Shown here: piece after piece, positions 41,707 through 50,992 of the stretch
Numbering within the stretch: position 1 is the first letter of the stretch
Layout of the letters: each line of letters begins with the position of its first letter
NCBI GenBank assembly: GCA_002472405.1
Contig: DKRV01000019.1
Coordinates: forward strand, 17,185 to 69,287
Direction of reading: 5' to 3'
DNA from: Clostridiales bacterium UBA7273
GTDB lineage: Bacteria > Bacillota > Clostridia > Oscillospirales > Oscillospiraceae
Length of the DNA: 52,103 nt
Translations under genes and position numbers: made by a program
The notes under the pieces: model-generated
Seen by the model: the letters and a program-made list of their open reading frames with translations, nothing else
The model's database searches: none
What the model was told of the DNA's origin: nothing

Positions 41707-43050
41707 ATGGAAGAATTATTGGGCAGACAAGCGCCTCATTCGGCAACGGCCGAGCAGGCGGTCATAGGCTCGATGCTTATAGACACGCGGTGCATACCCG
41801 ATGTTATCGAGCGGCTGCGCGGCGCGGAGTTCTACGTTAAGCAGAACAGAGATATATTTGAAACGATCTATGCCATGTTCTCCTACGGGCAGACCATCGA
41901 CCCCGTCACGGTTCTTGACCAGATGAAGGTGCGCGGCGTTTACACGGATGCAAGCACCGAGTATATCGCCGAGCTTATGCGTATAACGCCGACGGCGGCA
42001 AACGTGCTTGAGTATGCCGCCATCGTGCGCGACAGGGCGCTGCTGCGAAACCTTGCAACGGCGGCCGATGAGATAAACAACCTCGTTTACGAAGGCTCGG
42101 GCGAGGCGGAAAACATCCTCGAAGCGGCAGAGAGTAAGATATACGCTCTCCGTCAGGGCCGCAATATCGGCGGTCTGCTTCCGATATCGACCGTTGTTCA
42201 GAACGTTTATGAGAGTATATCCGAGGCCGCATCCAGCGGAAAAACTATCCCCGGACTTTCCACGGGACTCAAGGATTTGGACAAATTCATCCTCGGACTA
42301 AACAAGGGCGAGCTTATACTTATTGCAGCGCGTCCTGCAATGGGCAAGACGAGTATCGCGCTGAACATAGCAATGGACGTTGCGAAAAATTCGGACAAGA
42401 CCGTCGCCGTGTTCTCGCTGGAGATGAGCCGCGAGCAGCTTGTAAGCAGGCTTCTTGCGCGCGAGGCATCCGTTCCGTCGCAGAATATGCTGACGGGGCA
42501 GCTCAGCCCCGACGAGTGGCGCCGCCTTGCGTCTGCCGCGCAGATGGTAAGCGCAACGGATATGCGCATTGATGATAACTCCATGCTGACCGTTGCGGAT
42601 ATGAACGCGCAGTGCCGCAGACTTTCAAACCTCGGCCTTGTGGTCATCGACTATTTGCAGCTGATGCAGTCGGCCGGCGGAAAGAGCAGCTATAACGAAA
42701 ACCGTCAGCAGGCGGTCAGCGATATAAGCCGCATGCTAAAGATCATGGCAAAGGAGCTTAATGTTCCGGTCATTTGCCTCAGCCAGCTCAACCGTGCGGC
42801 CGTCGGCAGAAGCGATAAGCGCCCGATGCTCAACGACCTGCGCGATTCCGGCGCTATCGAGCAGGACGCCGACGTTGTCATCGGCCTGCACCGCGAGGGC
42901 TATTACGATCAGGAAAGCTCGGATCCGTATCTGGCGGAAGCGATAGTTCTCAAAAACCGCAAGGGCCAGACAGGCACAGTGTATCTGCAATGGCTGCCCG
43001 AGTTCACCAGCTTTGGCAACCGCTCGGCAAAAACCGATGACGATTATTGA
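41707..43050 (+). CDS. dnaB: Replicative DNA helicase DnaB
   Basis: A 447-residue hexameric helicase: an N-terminal scaffolding domain (HSATAEQAVIGSML), then a RecA-like motor with Walker A ARPAMGKTS near 209, VFSLEMSREQLVSRLLA, VVIDYLQLM, and DLRDSGAIEQDADVV. It unwinds the template ahead of the replisome. tilS starts inside its final codons (14-base overlap). Confidence 0.98.
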   Translation: MEELLGRQAPHSATAEQAVIGSMLIDTRCIPDVIERLRGAEFYVKQNRDIFETIYAMFSYGQTIDPVTVLDQMKVRGVYTDASTEYIAELMRITPTAANVLEYAAIVRDRALLRNLATAADEINNLVYEGSGEAENILEAAESKIYALRQGRNIGGLLPISTVVQNVYESISEAASSGKTIPGLSTGLKDLDKFILGLNKGELILIAARPAMGKTSIALNIAMDVAKNSDKTVAVFSLEMSREQLVSRLLAREASVPSQNMLTGQLSPDEWRRLASAAQMVSATDMRIDDNSMLTVADMNAQCRRLSNLGLVVIDYLQLMQSAGGKSSYNENRQQAVSDISRMLKIMAKELNVPVICLSQLNRAAVGRSDKRPMLNDLRDSGAIEQDADVVIGLHREGYYDQESSDPYLAEAIVLKNRKGQTGTVYLQWLPEFTSFGNRSAKTDDDY

Positions 43051-44374
43051 TTTTATTAAGGAAAACAAGCTCATATCTCCGGGGCAGCGCGTGCTGTGCG
43101 CGGTCTCCGGCGGAGCGGACTCGATGTGCCTGCTGCATTATTTGAGCGAAAATGCGCATAGGCTTGGAATAAGCGTGTGTGCTGCAAGCTTTGACCATAT
43201 GCTAAGAGGCGAGGAGTCGGAATCCGACTGCCGCTTCGTTGCCGATTGGTGCTCGAAGCACGGCATCGAATGCCTGACCGGCAGCGGTGATGTCCGCCGC
43301 AGAGCAGAGCTTGAGGGCATGAGCGAGGAGGAAGCCGCGCGCGCAAGCCGCTATGAGTTTCTCGAAAACGCGGCCGAAAAGCTCGGCTGCAGTGTCATAG
43401 CAACGGCGCATAACGCAAACGATAACGCCGAAACGATGCTGTTTAATCTCACTCGCGGCGGCGGATTAAAGGGGCTTTGCGGAATACCGCCGAAACGCGG
43501 CAATATCGTGCGCCCGCTTTTGGGAACGACCCGGCAGGAGATAGAGGCGTATAACGCCGCAAACGCGATCGAATATGTAAGCGATAAGACAAACGCGAGC
43601 GACGACTACACGCGCAATGTGCTGCGCCACCATGTCACGCCAGTGCTTGAGGGCATAAATCCTGCGTTTTTCGAGGCCTGCACGCGAACGGTGCAGCTTC
43701 TGCGCGAGGATGAAGCCTGCCTCGACGATATGGCGCTTAAAGCGTATAACGAGCACTACAGATCCGGCGCTTTCCCGGCAGATAAGCTCCTTGAGCTTCC
43801 AAAGCCTGTTGCTATGCGCGTTCTGCGCATGATATGCGGAAGGTCGCTGAGCTTTACCCATGCGCAGGCTGTCTACGCCATAGCATCGTCGAGCGAGTAT
43901 AGATCCGCAGATGTAAGCGGCATGCGCGTTGAATGCGACGTGGGAGTGCTCTATTTCGGCAGGGAATATTCCGTTCCGGAGTCTGTTGAGCTAAAGCTCG
44001 GCACACAGCAGCTTATTCCGGGCAGCGAATTTGCGGTAAAAAGCGAGATAATTGCTAATTACGGCAAAAAAAACGAATCATTTAATATTTTATACTTTAA
44101 TTACGACAGTATTTGTGGTAGCATATCCCTTACGTCGCGAAAGCCCGGCGATAAGATAAAGCTTTGCGGCAGAGGGTGCACAAAAAGCCTCAAGGATCTG
44201 TTTTCCGAGGCAAAGCTCAGCCGCATGGAGCGTGAAACAACTCCGGTGCTGAGAGACGAAAAGAGCGTCATAGCAGTTTACGGCTTTGGCGTTGCCGAAA
44301 GATGTATTGCACGACCCGGAGACAAGGTCATCCGGGTAACAATAAATAAAACCAAGCTTACGGGGGACAATTGA
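43037..44374 (+). CDS. tilS: tRNA(Ile)-lysidine synthase TilS
   Basis: A 445-residue PP-loop enzyme. The ATP motif SGGADSM lies at about 24-30, ASFDHMLRGEESESD near 55, and ATAHNANDNAETMLFNLTRG near 124; a C-terminal TilS domain (DKIKLCGRGCTKSLKDLF) completes it. It converts C34 of the AUA-reading tRNA-Ile to lysidine. Start ATG 43037 overlaps dnaB by 14 bases. hpt follows after 3 bases, the same adjacency as in Bacillus. Confidence 0.95.
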   Translation: MTIIDFIKENKLISPGQRVLCAVSGGADSMCLLHYLSENAHRLGISVCAASFDHMLRGEESESDCRFVADWCSKHGIECLTGSGDVRRRAELEGMSEEEAARASRYEFLENAAEKLGCSVIATAHNANDNAETMLFNLTRGGGLKGLCGIPPKRGNIVRPLLGTTRQEIEAYNAANAIEYVSDKTNASDDYTRNVLRHHVTPVLEGINPAFFEACTRTVQLLREDEACLDDMALKAYNEHYRSGAFPADKLLELPKPVAMRVLRMICGRSLSFTHAQAVYAIASSSEYRSADVSGMRVECDVGVLYFGREYSVPESVELKLGTQQLIPGSEFAVKSEIIANYGKKNESFNILYFNYDSICGSISLTSRKPGDKIKLCGRGCTKSLKDLFSEAKLSRMERETTPVLRDEKSVIAVYGFGVAERCIARPGDKVIRVTINKTKLTGDN

Positions 44375-44377
44375 AAG

Positions 44378-44917
44378 ATGAGAAACGATATAGAGAGAGT
44401 GTTCTTCACGGCAGACGAGATCGAAGCAAAGGTTGCTGCTCTCGGCGAGCAGATATCCAAGGATTTCGAGGGCAAGAACCCCTTGTTTGTCGGCGTCCTG
44501 AAGGGCTGCTTTGTTTTCATGGCCGACCTTATGCGCCATGTAAGCATTCCGTGCTCTATGGATTTCATGGCCGTTTCGTCATATAAGGGCGGAACAAGCT
44601 CCACGGGCGCTGTCGAGATCCAAAAAGATCTCGGCCAGAATATCGAAGGCCGCCACATTATAATTATCGAGGATATCCTCGACAGCGGCAACACACTCAA
44701 TTATCTGCAAAGCTATCTGATGACGAGAAAGCCTGCATCCATAACCATCGCAACGCTTATGGATAAGCCCTCGCGCAGAACAGCCCCCGTTTATGCAAAA
44801 TATTCTTGTTTTGAAGTGCCCGATGAATTCGTCGTCGGCTACGGTCTCGATTATGACGAGCTTTACCGTAACCTGCCCTTTATCGGCGTGCTCAAGCCCG
44901 AGATATATACGAAATAA
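44378..44917 (+). CDS. hpt: Hypoxanthine phosphoribosyltransferase
   Basis: A 179-residue type I phosphoribosyltransferase for purine salvage. GVLKGCFVFMADL lies near residue 45, the PRPP-binding motif IIIIEDILDSGNTL near 94, and VGYGLDYDE near 150. The ATG lies 3 bases after tilS, with GGGGG upstream. Confidence 0.96.
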   Translation: MRNDIERVFFTADEIEAKVAALGEQISKDFEGKNPLFVGVLKGCFVFMADLMRHVSIPCSMDFMAVSSYKGGTSSTGAVEIQKDLGQNIEGRHIIIIEDILDSGNTLNYLQSYLMTRKPASITIATLMDKPSRRTAPVYAKYSCFEVPDEFVVGYGLDYDELYRNLPFIGVLKPEIYTK

Positions 44918-44962
44918 TTCAGGCACGGATGAAATGCTTCCTGTCTAAAAGGACGTGATTAA

Positions 44963-46954
44963 TTGAAACCTCAGCGCAACAGAGCGAGAGATATAGGCTT
45001 TTATGTTCTGATACTGGTGCTGCTTGCATGCACTCTGTTCACTCTGCTCAACCAGGAACCTGAGAATGAGCTAAGCTATGCTCAGGTAAAGGATCTTTTC
45101 AAGGAGGAAAAGGTTCAGGAATTCACTTATAACGGCTCGAAGAACCTTCTTGAGATGAAGGTTAAGGACTCGAGCGCAAAGGACGGCTATAAGACCGTAT
45201 ACTATAAGATGTACAGTTTCTCGCTGTTCTATGAAGAATTCGGCGAGCTTATAGACCAGCAGTACGACAAGGGCATAATCAAGGATTATCAGATTGAGCC
45301 CGTTCAGTCAACATGGTGGCTGCAGCTTATACCGTATGTCCTGTTCATCGGCTTCATGGTGTTCTGGATCGTCATGATGCAGCGAGCACAGGGCGGCGGA
45401 GGAGCAGGCGGCGCGATGAAATTCGGCAAGGCCAGAACGCGCCTCGGCAGCGAGGAGAAAAACCGCAAGACGTTCAACGATGTCGCAGGCGCCGATGAGG
45501 AAAAGGCAGAGCTTCAAGAACTTGTTGAGTTCCTCAAGGATCCCAAATCGTTTACCAAAATGGGCGCAAGAATACCCAAGGGCGTTCTGCTTGTAGGCCC
45601 TCCGGGAACAGGTAAGACGCTGCTTGCAAAGGCGGTTGCAGGCGAAGCCGGCGTGCAGTTCCTGTCCATTTCCGGCTCGGACTTTGTTGAGCTTTATGTC
45701 GGCGTCGGCGCATCGCGTGTGCGCGATCTGTTCGATCAGGCAAAGAAGGTCGCTCCGGCTATCATATTCATCGACGAGATCGACGCTGTCGGCCGTCAGC
45801 GCGGCTCCGGTCTCGGCGGCGGACACGACGAGCGCGAGCAGACCCTCAACCAGCTGCTTGTCGAGATGGACGGCTTCGGCAACAACGAGGGCGTCATCGT
45901 TATGGCGGCAACAAACCGCGCCGATATCCTCGATAACGCTCTGCTGCGTCCCGGCCGCTTTGACCGTCAGGTCTATGTCGGCATGCCCGATATAAAGGGC
46001 AGAGAGGCCATACTCAAGATCCATGCACGCGGTAAGCCGCTGGCGGACGATGTTGACCTCAAGTCCATTGCAAAGGGTACTCCCGGCTTCTCCGGTGCAG
46101 ACCTTGAAAATCTGATGAACGAGGCCGCTCTGCTGGCAGTGCGACGCAAGCATCGCTTTATCACGATGGAAGATTGCGACGAGGCAATACTCAAGGTCGA
46201 GATGGGCCCCGAAAAGAAGAGCCGCAAGATGTCGGACAAGGCAAAGCGCCTTACAGCTTACCACGAGTCAGGTCATGCCATAACTTCGAAGTTCCTGCAG
46301 CACACCGACCCCGTGCACTATATCACCATCATTCCACGCGGAATGGCCGGCGGCTTTACGCTCTATCGCCCGGATGAGGACACGGAGGACTTTACCTCCA
46401 AGGCACAGATGTTCGAGCGCATCGTATCCTGCCTCGGCGGCAGAATAGCCGAAAAGCTCTTCCTTGACGATATCTCCACCGGCGCGTCCGGCGATATCCA
46501 GCAGGCGACGAGCATTGCGCGCAATATGGTGACGCGCTACGGTATGAGCGAAAAGCTTGGCCCCATCCAGTACGACAGCTCCGACCACAGCATCTTCATC
46601 GGACGTGACTTCGGCCAGACCAAGAGCTATTCCGAGGAGACCGCCGCACTTATCGACGAGGAAGTCAAGCACATTTTTGACGAGGCTTCCGCCCTGTGCG
46701 AAAAGATACTCACCGAGCACCGCGATACGCTCATCGGCGTTGCAGAGTATCTGCTTGAAAACGAGTCGATGGATCGCGAGACCTTCGATTACTACTGCGA
46801 GCACGGCACGTTCCCCGAGCCTAAGCCGGCACCTGCCATGCAGGATGATACGATCGAACGCCCGGCGCGCAAGATCGCCCGTTTTGACGATCCTCCCACT
46901 GAGGACGCCTCAGCCGGTATGGCCGACGAGCCTGACGACGGCGATAAGCACTAA
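44963..46954 (+). CDS. ftsH: ATP-dependent zinc metalloprotease FtsH
   Basis: A 663-residue membrane AAA+ protease. Two transmembrane helices (about 12-30 and 113-132) flank an extracytoplasmic domain. AAA motifs: Walker A GPPGTGKT (near 212), FIDEIDAVGRQRG, and RPGRFDRQ. The zinc site is HESGH near 434, where the family usually has HEAGH; the coordinating residues are unchanged. Start is TTG at 44963, with AAAAGGA upstream. An acidic C-terminal tail follows. Ends at a bidirectional terminator. Confidence 0.97.
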   Translation: MKPQRNRARDIGFYVLILVLLACTLFTLLNQEPENELSYAQVKDLFKEEKVQEFTYNGSKNLLEMKVKDSSAKDGYKTVYYKMYSFSLFYEEFGELIDQQYDKGIIKDYQIEPVQSTWWLQLIPYVLFIGFMVFWIVMMQRAQGGGGAGGAMKFGKARTRLGSEEKNRKTFNDVAGADEEKAELQELVEFLKDPKSFTKMGARIPKGVLLVGPPGTGKTLLAKAVAGEAGVQFLSISGSDFVELYVGVGASRVRDLFDQAKKVAPAIIFIDEIDAVGRQRGSGLGGGHDEREQTLNQLLVEMDGFGNNEGVIVMAATNRADILDNALLRPGRFDRQVYVGMPDIKGREAILKIHARGKPLADDVDLKSIAKGTPGFSGADLENLMNEAALLAVRRKHRFITMEDCDEAILKVEMGPEKKSRKMSDKAKRLTAYHESGHAITSKFLQHTDPVHYITIIPRGMAGGFTLYRPDEDTEDFTSKAQMFERIVSCLGGRIAEKLFLDDISTGASGDIQQATSIARNMVTRYGMSEKLGPIQYDSSDHSIFIGRDFGQTKSYSEETAALIDEEVKHIFDEASALCEKILTEHRDTLIGVAEYLLENESMDRETFDYYCEHGTFPEPKPAPAMQDDTIERPARKIARFDDPPTEDASAGMADEPDDGDKH

Positions 46955-46960
46955 ACAGAT

Positions 46961-46992
46961 AAAAAATCTCTCCCGACAGGGAGAGATTTTTT
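46961..46992. terminator. Bidirectional terminator, ftsH and PAP2 gene
   Basis: AAAAAATCTCTCCC and GGGAGAGATTTTTT: a perfect 14-pair stem with a GACA loop. Confidence 0.93.
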
Positions 46993-47003
46993 GACTTATC
47001 TGC

Positions 47004-47921
47004 TTATTTTTTGCCGAGCTTTGCGAAGAATTTGAAGGTCATCGGCCATACGATCCCGGCAAAGAGGATAACAATGAAGTACCTCACGCCGTGCGCTATG
47101 CTGTGTCCTCCGAACAGGGCAAGCAGCGGCGCTTTGAGCACCGACTTTAGTGCAAGCAGTATAGCCAGACCGACAACGACCTTGATTATCTGCGCCCACC
47201 ACACGGCCTGCGTGGGGAAGTGGACATACTTTGTGTCGATGAAGAACGTCAGCATAAGTCCAATCGCGCAAAACAGGATCATGTAAGCGTTTTTAAGGCC
47301 CGAGGCGTAGTTTTCCGCGTCTATATCGGCAGGGAAGTCGTACAGCTCGACGAAAGCAACAAATGCCGCCGCGAGAACTATGAAAATGCTGAATATTATG
47401 TAAACCTTTTTCGGACTCTTGTCCATATCGCGGAAGAACGGATATATGACGAAAATCAGGATAGTTCCGACGATGATCGAGACGCCGACATCCAGCGGAG
47501 TATGAACTCCGACGTACATACGGGAAAATGCCGTGAGCGCAATGAGAAGAATAAAAATGATCCTCAGCGCGGTGTTTTTAAAAAACCTCGCCGGTGCGCC
47601 GAAAACGGCAAAGGCATTCTGCGTGTGGCCGCTGGGGAAGGAATAGCCCGTAGCCTCGGCGCGTGCGCTTTCGACTATCGTGAAGTTCGGATCCTTGACC
47701 CAGGGGCGCGGAATGCGAAACCACAGCTTCAGAAACTGGTTGATGATCGTTCCGGCAAAGCCCACGGTCATCATGTAATAGCCGCAGCTTTTGTTCAGAC
47801 ACCAAAAAACGATGATGGCGGCCGCGATAAACACCGACTCGCCGCCGAGATTTGTCACAAGCCCCATGAGCTTGTCAAAAAACGGAGTGCGTATGCTTTC
47901 AAGTGCGTAGAGTAGTTCCAT
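47004..47921 (-). CDS. PAP2-family membrane phosphatase
   Basis: A 305-residue integral membrane protein with about eight helices and all three PAP2 acid-phosphatase signatures: KLWFRIPRPW near residue 67, PSGHTQNA near 97, and SRMYVGVHTPLD near 133. It is likely a lipid phosphate or undecaprenyl-diphosphate phosphatase; the C-terminal ~150 residues form extra helices beyond the core. It sits between ftsH (convergent) and the alcohol dehydrogenase gene. Confidence 0.93.
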   Translation of the reverse strand: MELLYALESIRTPFFDKLMGLVTNLGGESVFIAAAIIVFWCLNKSCGYYMMTVGFAGTIINQFLKLWFRIPRPWVKDPNFTIVESARAEATGYSFPSGHTQNAFAVFGAPARFFKNTALRIIFILLIALTAFSRMYVGVHTPLDVGVSIIVGTILIFVIYPFFRDMDKSPKKVYIIFSIFIVLAAAFVAFVELYDFPADIDAENYASGLKNAYMILFCAIGLMLTFFIDTKYVHFPTQAVWWAQIIKVVVGLAILLALKSVLKAPLLALFGGHSIAHGVRYFIVILFAGIVWPMTFKFFAKLGKK

Positions 47922-47945
47922 GTGTCACCTCAGAAGTATAAATAT

Positions 47946-47975
47946 AAATCCGCCGCCGTGAGGCGGCGGATTTTT
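47946..47975. terminator. Terminator of the alcohol dehydrogenase gene
   Basis: AAATCCGCCGCC and GGCGGCGGATTT around GTGA: a perfect 12-pair stem with A/T flanks, mainly serving the minus-strand gene ending at 47983. Confidence 0.85.
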
Positions 47976-47982
47976 CGGCGTA

Positions 47983-49194
47983 TCAGGCTTCGGCCTTTAT
48001 GCGGTGGATGACCTTAGTAAAGCGCTTCTCGTTGTAGATAACGGGAACGGGGTAGACGGGGTTAGCCTCTTCCATTGCCCACTGGCACATCTGATGAATA
48101 TCCTCTTCCTTTATAAAGTCAAAGCCGGAGGGGATGTTCATGCGCTTGTTCATTGCGCGTATCTCGGCGATGAATGCCTTGGCCTTTTCCTCGTCGCTGC
48201 CGGTTGTTTTAACGCCGGTCAGTTCTGCAAGATGCGCAAGCTTTGCGTAAACCGCTTCGCCGTAGTCCTCAAGGACGATGGGGAGAATAACGGCGTTTGC
48301 AAGGCCGTGCGGCGTATTGTACAGGCCGCCGAGCGTGTGCGCAATTGCGTGGACGTTGCCGACGCCGGCACGCGTGAAGGCAAAGCCGGCCTTGAACGCG
48401 GCCGTGAGCATCTGCTGACGTGCTTCCATGTCGTTTCCGTCATTGTAAGCGCGCTCGAGATACTTGAATATTGCAACCGTTGCTTCCTCGGCCAGGCGGA
48501 TGGATTCCTTCGTGTTGTATGTCCAGCAGACATAGGCCTCAACTGCATGGGTCAAAGCGTCCATGCCCGTTGTGGAGGTCGTTTTCTGCGGAAGATCGCG
48601 CGTAAGCTCGGGGTCGAGTATCGCGTACTTGGGAACAAGGCACAGATCCATTATCGCATACTTGTGATGCGTTTCGGGGTCTGTGATAACTGCGGCAATC
48701 GTAGTCTCGGAGCCGGTGCCGGCGGTCGTGGGAACTGCGACAAATGTCGGGATCTTGTGGCGGACCTTGAGCAGACCGGCCATTTTGTTCACGGGTGTGT
48801 TCGGGTGTACGACTCTTGCCGCTGCGCCCTTGGCAGCGTCCATCGGAGAACCGCCGCCGATGGCAAGGAAGCCCTTGCATCCGGTCTCAAGGTATTTTTT
48901 CTGAATTTCGTTCACGACGGTTACCGTAGGGTTTGCGGAAACCTCGGAGTAATGCTCGTAGGCGATGCCGGCCTTATCCAGAGCGGCCTTCGCAATGGGG
49001 GCTATCGTCTTGCCGACGGTGCGGCCGGTGACGATCATGACCTTCTTGACGTGGTTTTTCTTGAAAAGCTCGGGAGCCTTGCTCAGCGCGCCCTCGCCCT
49101 CAACGGTGATGGGCTTGCGCCAGTAGAGGCAACGGGCGGCAACGTTGAAAACGGCCTGGAACGAGCGGTAATATGCGTTTTTAATGGCATCCAT
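47983..49194 (-). CDS. Iron-containing alcohol dehydrogenase
   Basis: A 403-residue group III (Fe-ADH) dehydrogenase: NAD(P)-binding GGGSPMDAAKG near residue 92, TAGTGSETT near 149, and metal-site His residues in the helix HAIAHTLGGLYNTPHG near 283. It interconverts alcohols and aldehydes in fermentation; the substrate (ethanol, butanol or a diol) is uncertain. AGGGAGG precedes the ATG and the promoter is at 49225-49253. Confidence 0.94.
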   Translation of the reverse strand: MDAIKNAYYRSFQAVFNVAARCLYWRKPITVEGEGALSKAPELFKKNHVKKVMIVTGRTVGKTIAPIAKAALDKAGIAYEHYSEVSANPTVTVVNEIQKKYLETGCKGFLAIGGGSPMDAAKGAAARVVHPNTPVNKMAGLLKVRHKIPTFVAVPTTAGTGSETTIAAVITDPETHHKYAIMDLCLVPKYAILDPELTRDLPQKTTSTTGMDALTHAVEAYVCWTYNTKESIRLAEEATVAIFKYLERAYNDGNDMEARQQMLTAAFKAGFAFTRAGVGNVHAIAHTLGGLYNTPHGLANAVILPIVLEDYGEAVYAKLAHLAELTGVKTTGSDEEKAKAFIAEIRAMNKRMNIPSGFDFIKEEDIHQMCQWAMEEANPVYPVPVIYNEKRFTKVIHRIKAEA

Positions 49195-49224
49195 ATGTAA
49201 TTCCTCCCTACATTTAGATGCTTT

Positions 49225-49253
49225 ATTTTAATATAGATACAGTGTTTAGTCAA
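49225..49253 (-). promoter_or_regulatory. Promoter of the alcohol dehydrogenase gene
   Basis: Minus strand: TTGACT (49253-49248), 17 bases, TAAAAT (49230-49225). It diverges from the padR promoter only about 14 bases away. Confidence 0.72.
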
Positions 49254-49266
49254 GCGAAATGCGGAG

Positions 49267-49321
49267 TTGACAAATATCGAATATCGATATATAATATAGC
49301 AAACATCGATAATCGATATTT
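49267..49321 (+). promoter_or_regulatory. Second PadR promoter and inverted operators
   Basis: A perfect TTGACA (49267-49272)-17-TATAAT (49290-49295). AAATATCGA (49272-49280) and TCGATATTT (49313-49321) are exact inverted repeats, with the palindrome ATATCGATAT (49281-49290) and ATCGAT (49305-49310) between. Repression by the PadR protein encoded next is inferred; its reach to the divergent dehydrogenase is possible. Confidence 0.78.
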
Positions 49322-49333
49322 GGAGGTGAGCCG

Positions 49334-49651
49334 ATGGCGAGAAAGAAATTTTCAACGCTGACAGAGCCGATGTTCTATCTTTTAATGTCGCTGCACAGCG
49401 GCAAAAAGTGCGGCATCGACATAAGCGAATATATCTCCCGCCGCAGCTCGGAGCGTGTTAAGCTCGGACCCGGCACGCTGTATGCGCTGCTTTCGGAGTT
49501 TGAGCAGGAGGGGCTTATAAAATATGTCGGCGTCGATGGCAAGCGCAAGCTCTATGAGCTGACGCCGACAGGGGAGAAGGCATATAATGATGAGCTTATG
49601 CGGCTGAGGCAGTGCCTTGCCGACGCGAAGGAGGCGGAGAATGATGAGTAA
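49334..49651 (+). CDS. PadR-family transcriptional regulator
   Basis: A 105-residue winged-helix regulator with FYLLMSLHSG, GIDISEYISRRS, GPGTLYALLSEFEQEG and KRKLYELTPTGEKAY. TTGGAGGTGAG precedes the ATG. It overlaps the DUF2812 gene by 11 bases, the standard PadR-DUF2812 pairing, and is probably autoregulated through the palindromes around its promoter. Confidence 0.94.
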   Translation: MARKKFSTLTEPMFYLLMSLHSGKKCGIDISEYISRRSSERVKLGPGTLYALLSEFEQEGLIKYVGVDGKRKLYELTPTGEKAYNDELMRLRQCLADAKEAENDE

Positions 49652-50870
49652 ATTTGTAAAACGTGTAATACCGTTTGAATCGTGCGATATCCCGGCGATA
49701 CAGAACTGGCTTGAGGATATGGCCGAAAAAGGACTGTTTTTCAAGGAATGCGGTGTGTTTTTTGCGAAGTTTGAAAAAGGCGAGCCTAAGGATATGCGTT
49801 ACAGACTCGATTTCTGCGATGTCGTTGCATGCGATATCCCGGAAGAGAAAAAGGAGCTGTATGAACGGTCGGGCTGGAACGTTGTAGGTGACTTCAAAAA
49901 CGACTGCGTTGTCATCTGCACCGATGACCCCGACGCGCCGGAGATATACACAGACTGCGAGCTGCTGGCTAAGCCATTAAAGAGCATAATATCAAAGTAC
50001 AGGATATACCTTGCGGTGTTGTGCGTTATGCTGCTGACGACGCTTGCGCACTGCGGCCTGCCGAATGCCGTGCGCGTGATACGCTTTCTCGGCTACATCC
50101 CAAAGCCCTTTTTTGCTGCGGTGCTCATTCTTCTGACTCTGCTTATTGGCGAGATAATTTTCCGCGCGGCACGGCTTATTAAGCTGAAAGCAATGGCAAG
50201 ACGCATTAAAAACGGCGCGGATATACCAAACGGAGAGAAAGGCGGTTTTAGCCGCGCTGTAGGCAAGGTACTCATTCCTCTGGCAATACCGATCACCGTA
50301 GCATGGGCGGCATTTGTGCTGCTGCCTGACAATGCGGCCGATTCGGATGCGGAGATCACGGACTTCTCGGCTCTGCCGTTTCCGACATGCGAGGATCTCG
50401 GCTGGAAATGCGATGAACAGAGCTCGTCGGCTTATGGCAGCGATAGTGTAGATTCGACGATAGTAAACAAAAGATACTTTCTCAGCCAAAACGGAGATGT
50501 CAACTTCCGAACCGAGTATGTCGATATGAACAGCGAGCATGCAGCCAAGCTGCTGAGTGAAGATAAGATCGAGCGGCTTAAACAATACGATGAGGCTTCG
50601 TATAACACGGCAATGCAGCGCAGATATGAGCTTGAGCGCGACTGATACGAGATAAATGACGCGCCCGAAGAGCGCATGCTATATGAATACGATGCCGACG
50701 GCGCACATGTGTTCTATTTAAGAGCCGACCACAGAGGCATGGACTTCCACAGGCAGTATATTATTATACGATATAAAAGCATATATATTGAAGTCAGCTG
50801 CGAGAGCACGGACAGATACTTGGGCGATCTCATACCTCAGTATATCGACTTGCTAAAAGGTGCAAAATAG
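49641..50870 (+). pseudogene. DUF2812 membrane protein interrupted by an in-frame TGA
   Basis: A PadR-partner DUF2812 protein: the N-terminal soluble domain has FESCDIPAIQNWLEDMAEKG near residue 9, then two membrane helices (near 115-132 and 150-168) and another near 205. Reading stops at TGA 50643-50645 after 334 residues, but the same frame continues with normal coding character for another 74 codons (INDAPEERMLYEYDADG... QYIDLLKGAK) to TAG 50870. The simplest view is a TGG-to-TGA change at a Trp codon. The product is either a shortened protein, a pseudogene, or made by readthrough. AAGGAGG lies 6 bases before ATG 49641. Confidence 0.8.
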
Positions 50871-50877
50871 ACAAAGG

Positions 50878-50912
50878 CGGGAGCTCAAAGCATGGGCTCC
50901 CGTCTTGATTTC
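50878..50912 (+). terminator. Probable terminator after the DUF2812 gene
   Basis: CGGGAGC (50878-50884) and GCTCCCG (50896-50902) pair, followed by a modest TCTTGATTT run. Confidence 0.6.
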
Positions 50913-50926
50913 GGTATTATTCACGA

Positions 50927-50954
50927 TTGACTTTTATTGAGATTGCTTTAAAAT
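50927..50954 (+). promoter_or_regulatory. Promoter of pfkA
   Basis: TTGACT (50927-50932), 16 bases, TAAAAT (50949-50954), about 40 bases before the TTG start. Confidence 0.65.
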
Positions 50955-50992
50955 ACTAATGTAAGAACTTATGACTAAAAGAGGGATCAGAT

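Noticed and set aside
48004..49200. 398-codon frame antisense to the alcohol dehydrogenase
   Set aside because: It mirrors the dehydrogenase almost end to end and has no recognisable protein features.
50643..50645. Selenocysteine or stop-codon reassignment at TGA
   Set aside because: TGA ends many intact genes in this window (potB, spoIIP region genes, tilS), and no selenocysteine insertion structure is evident after this codon.
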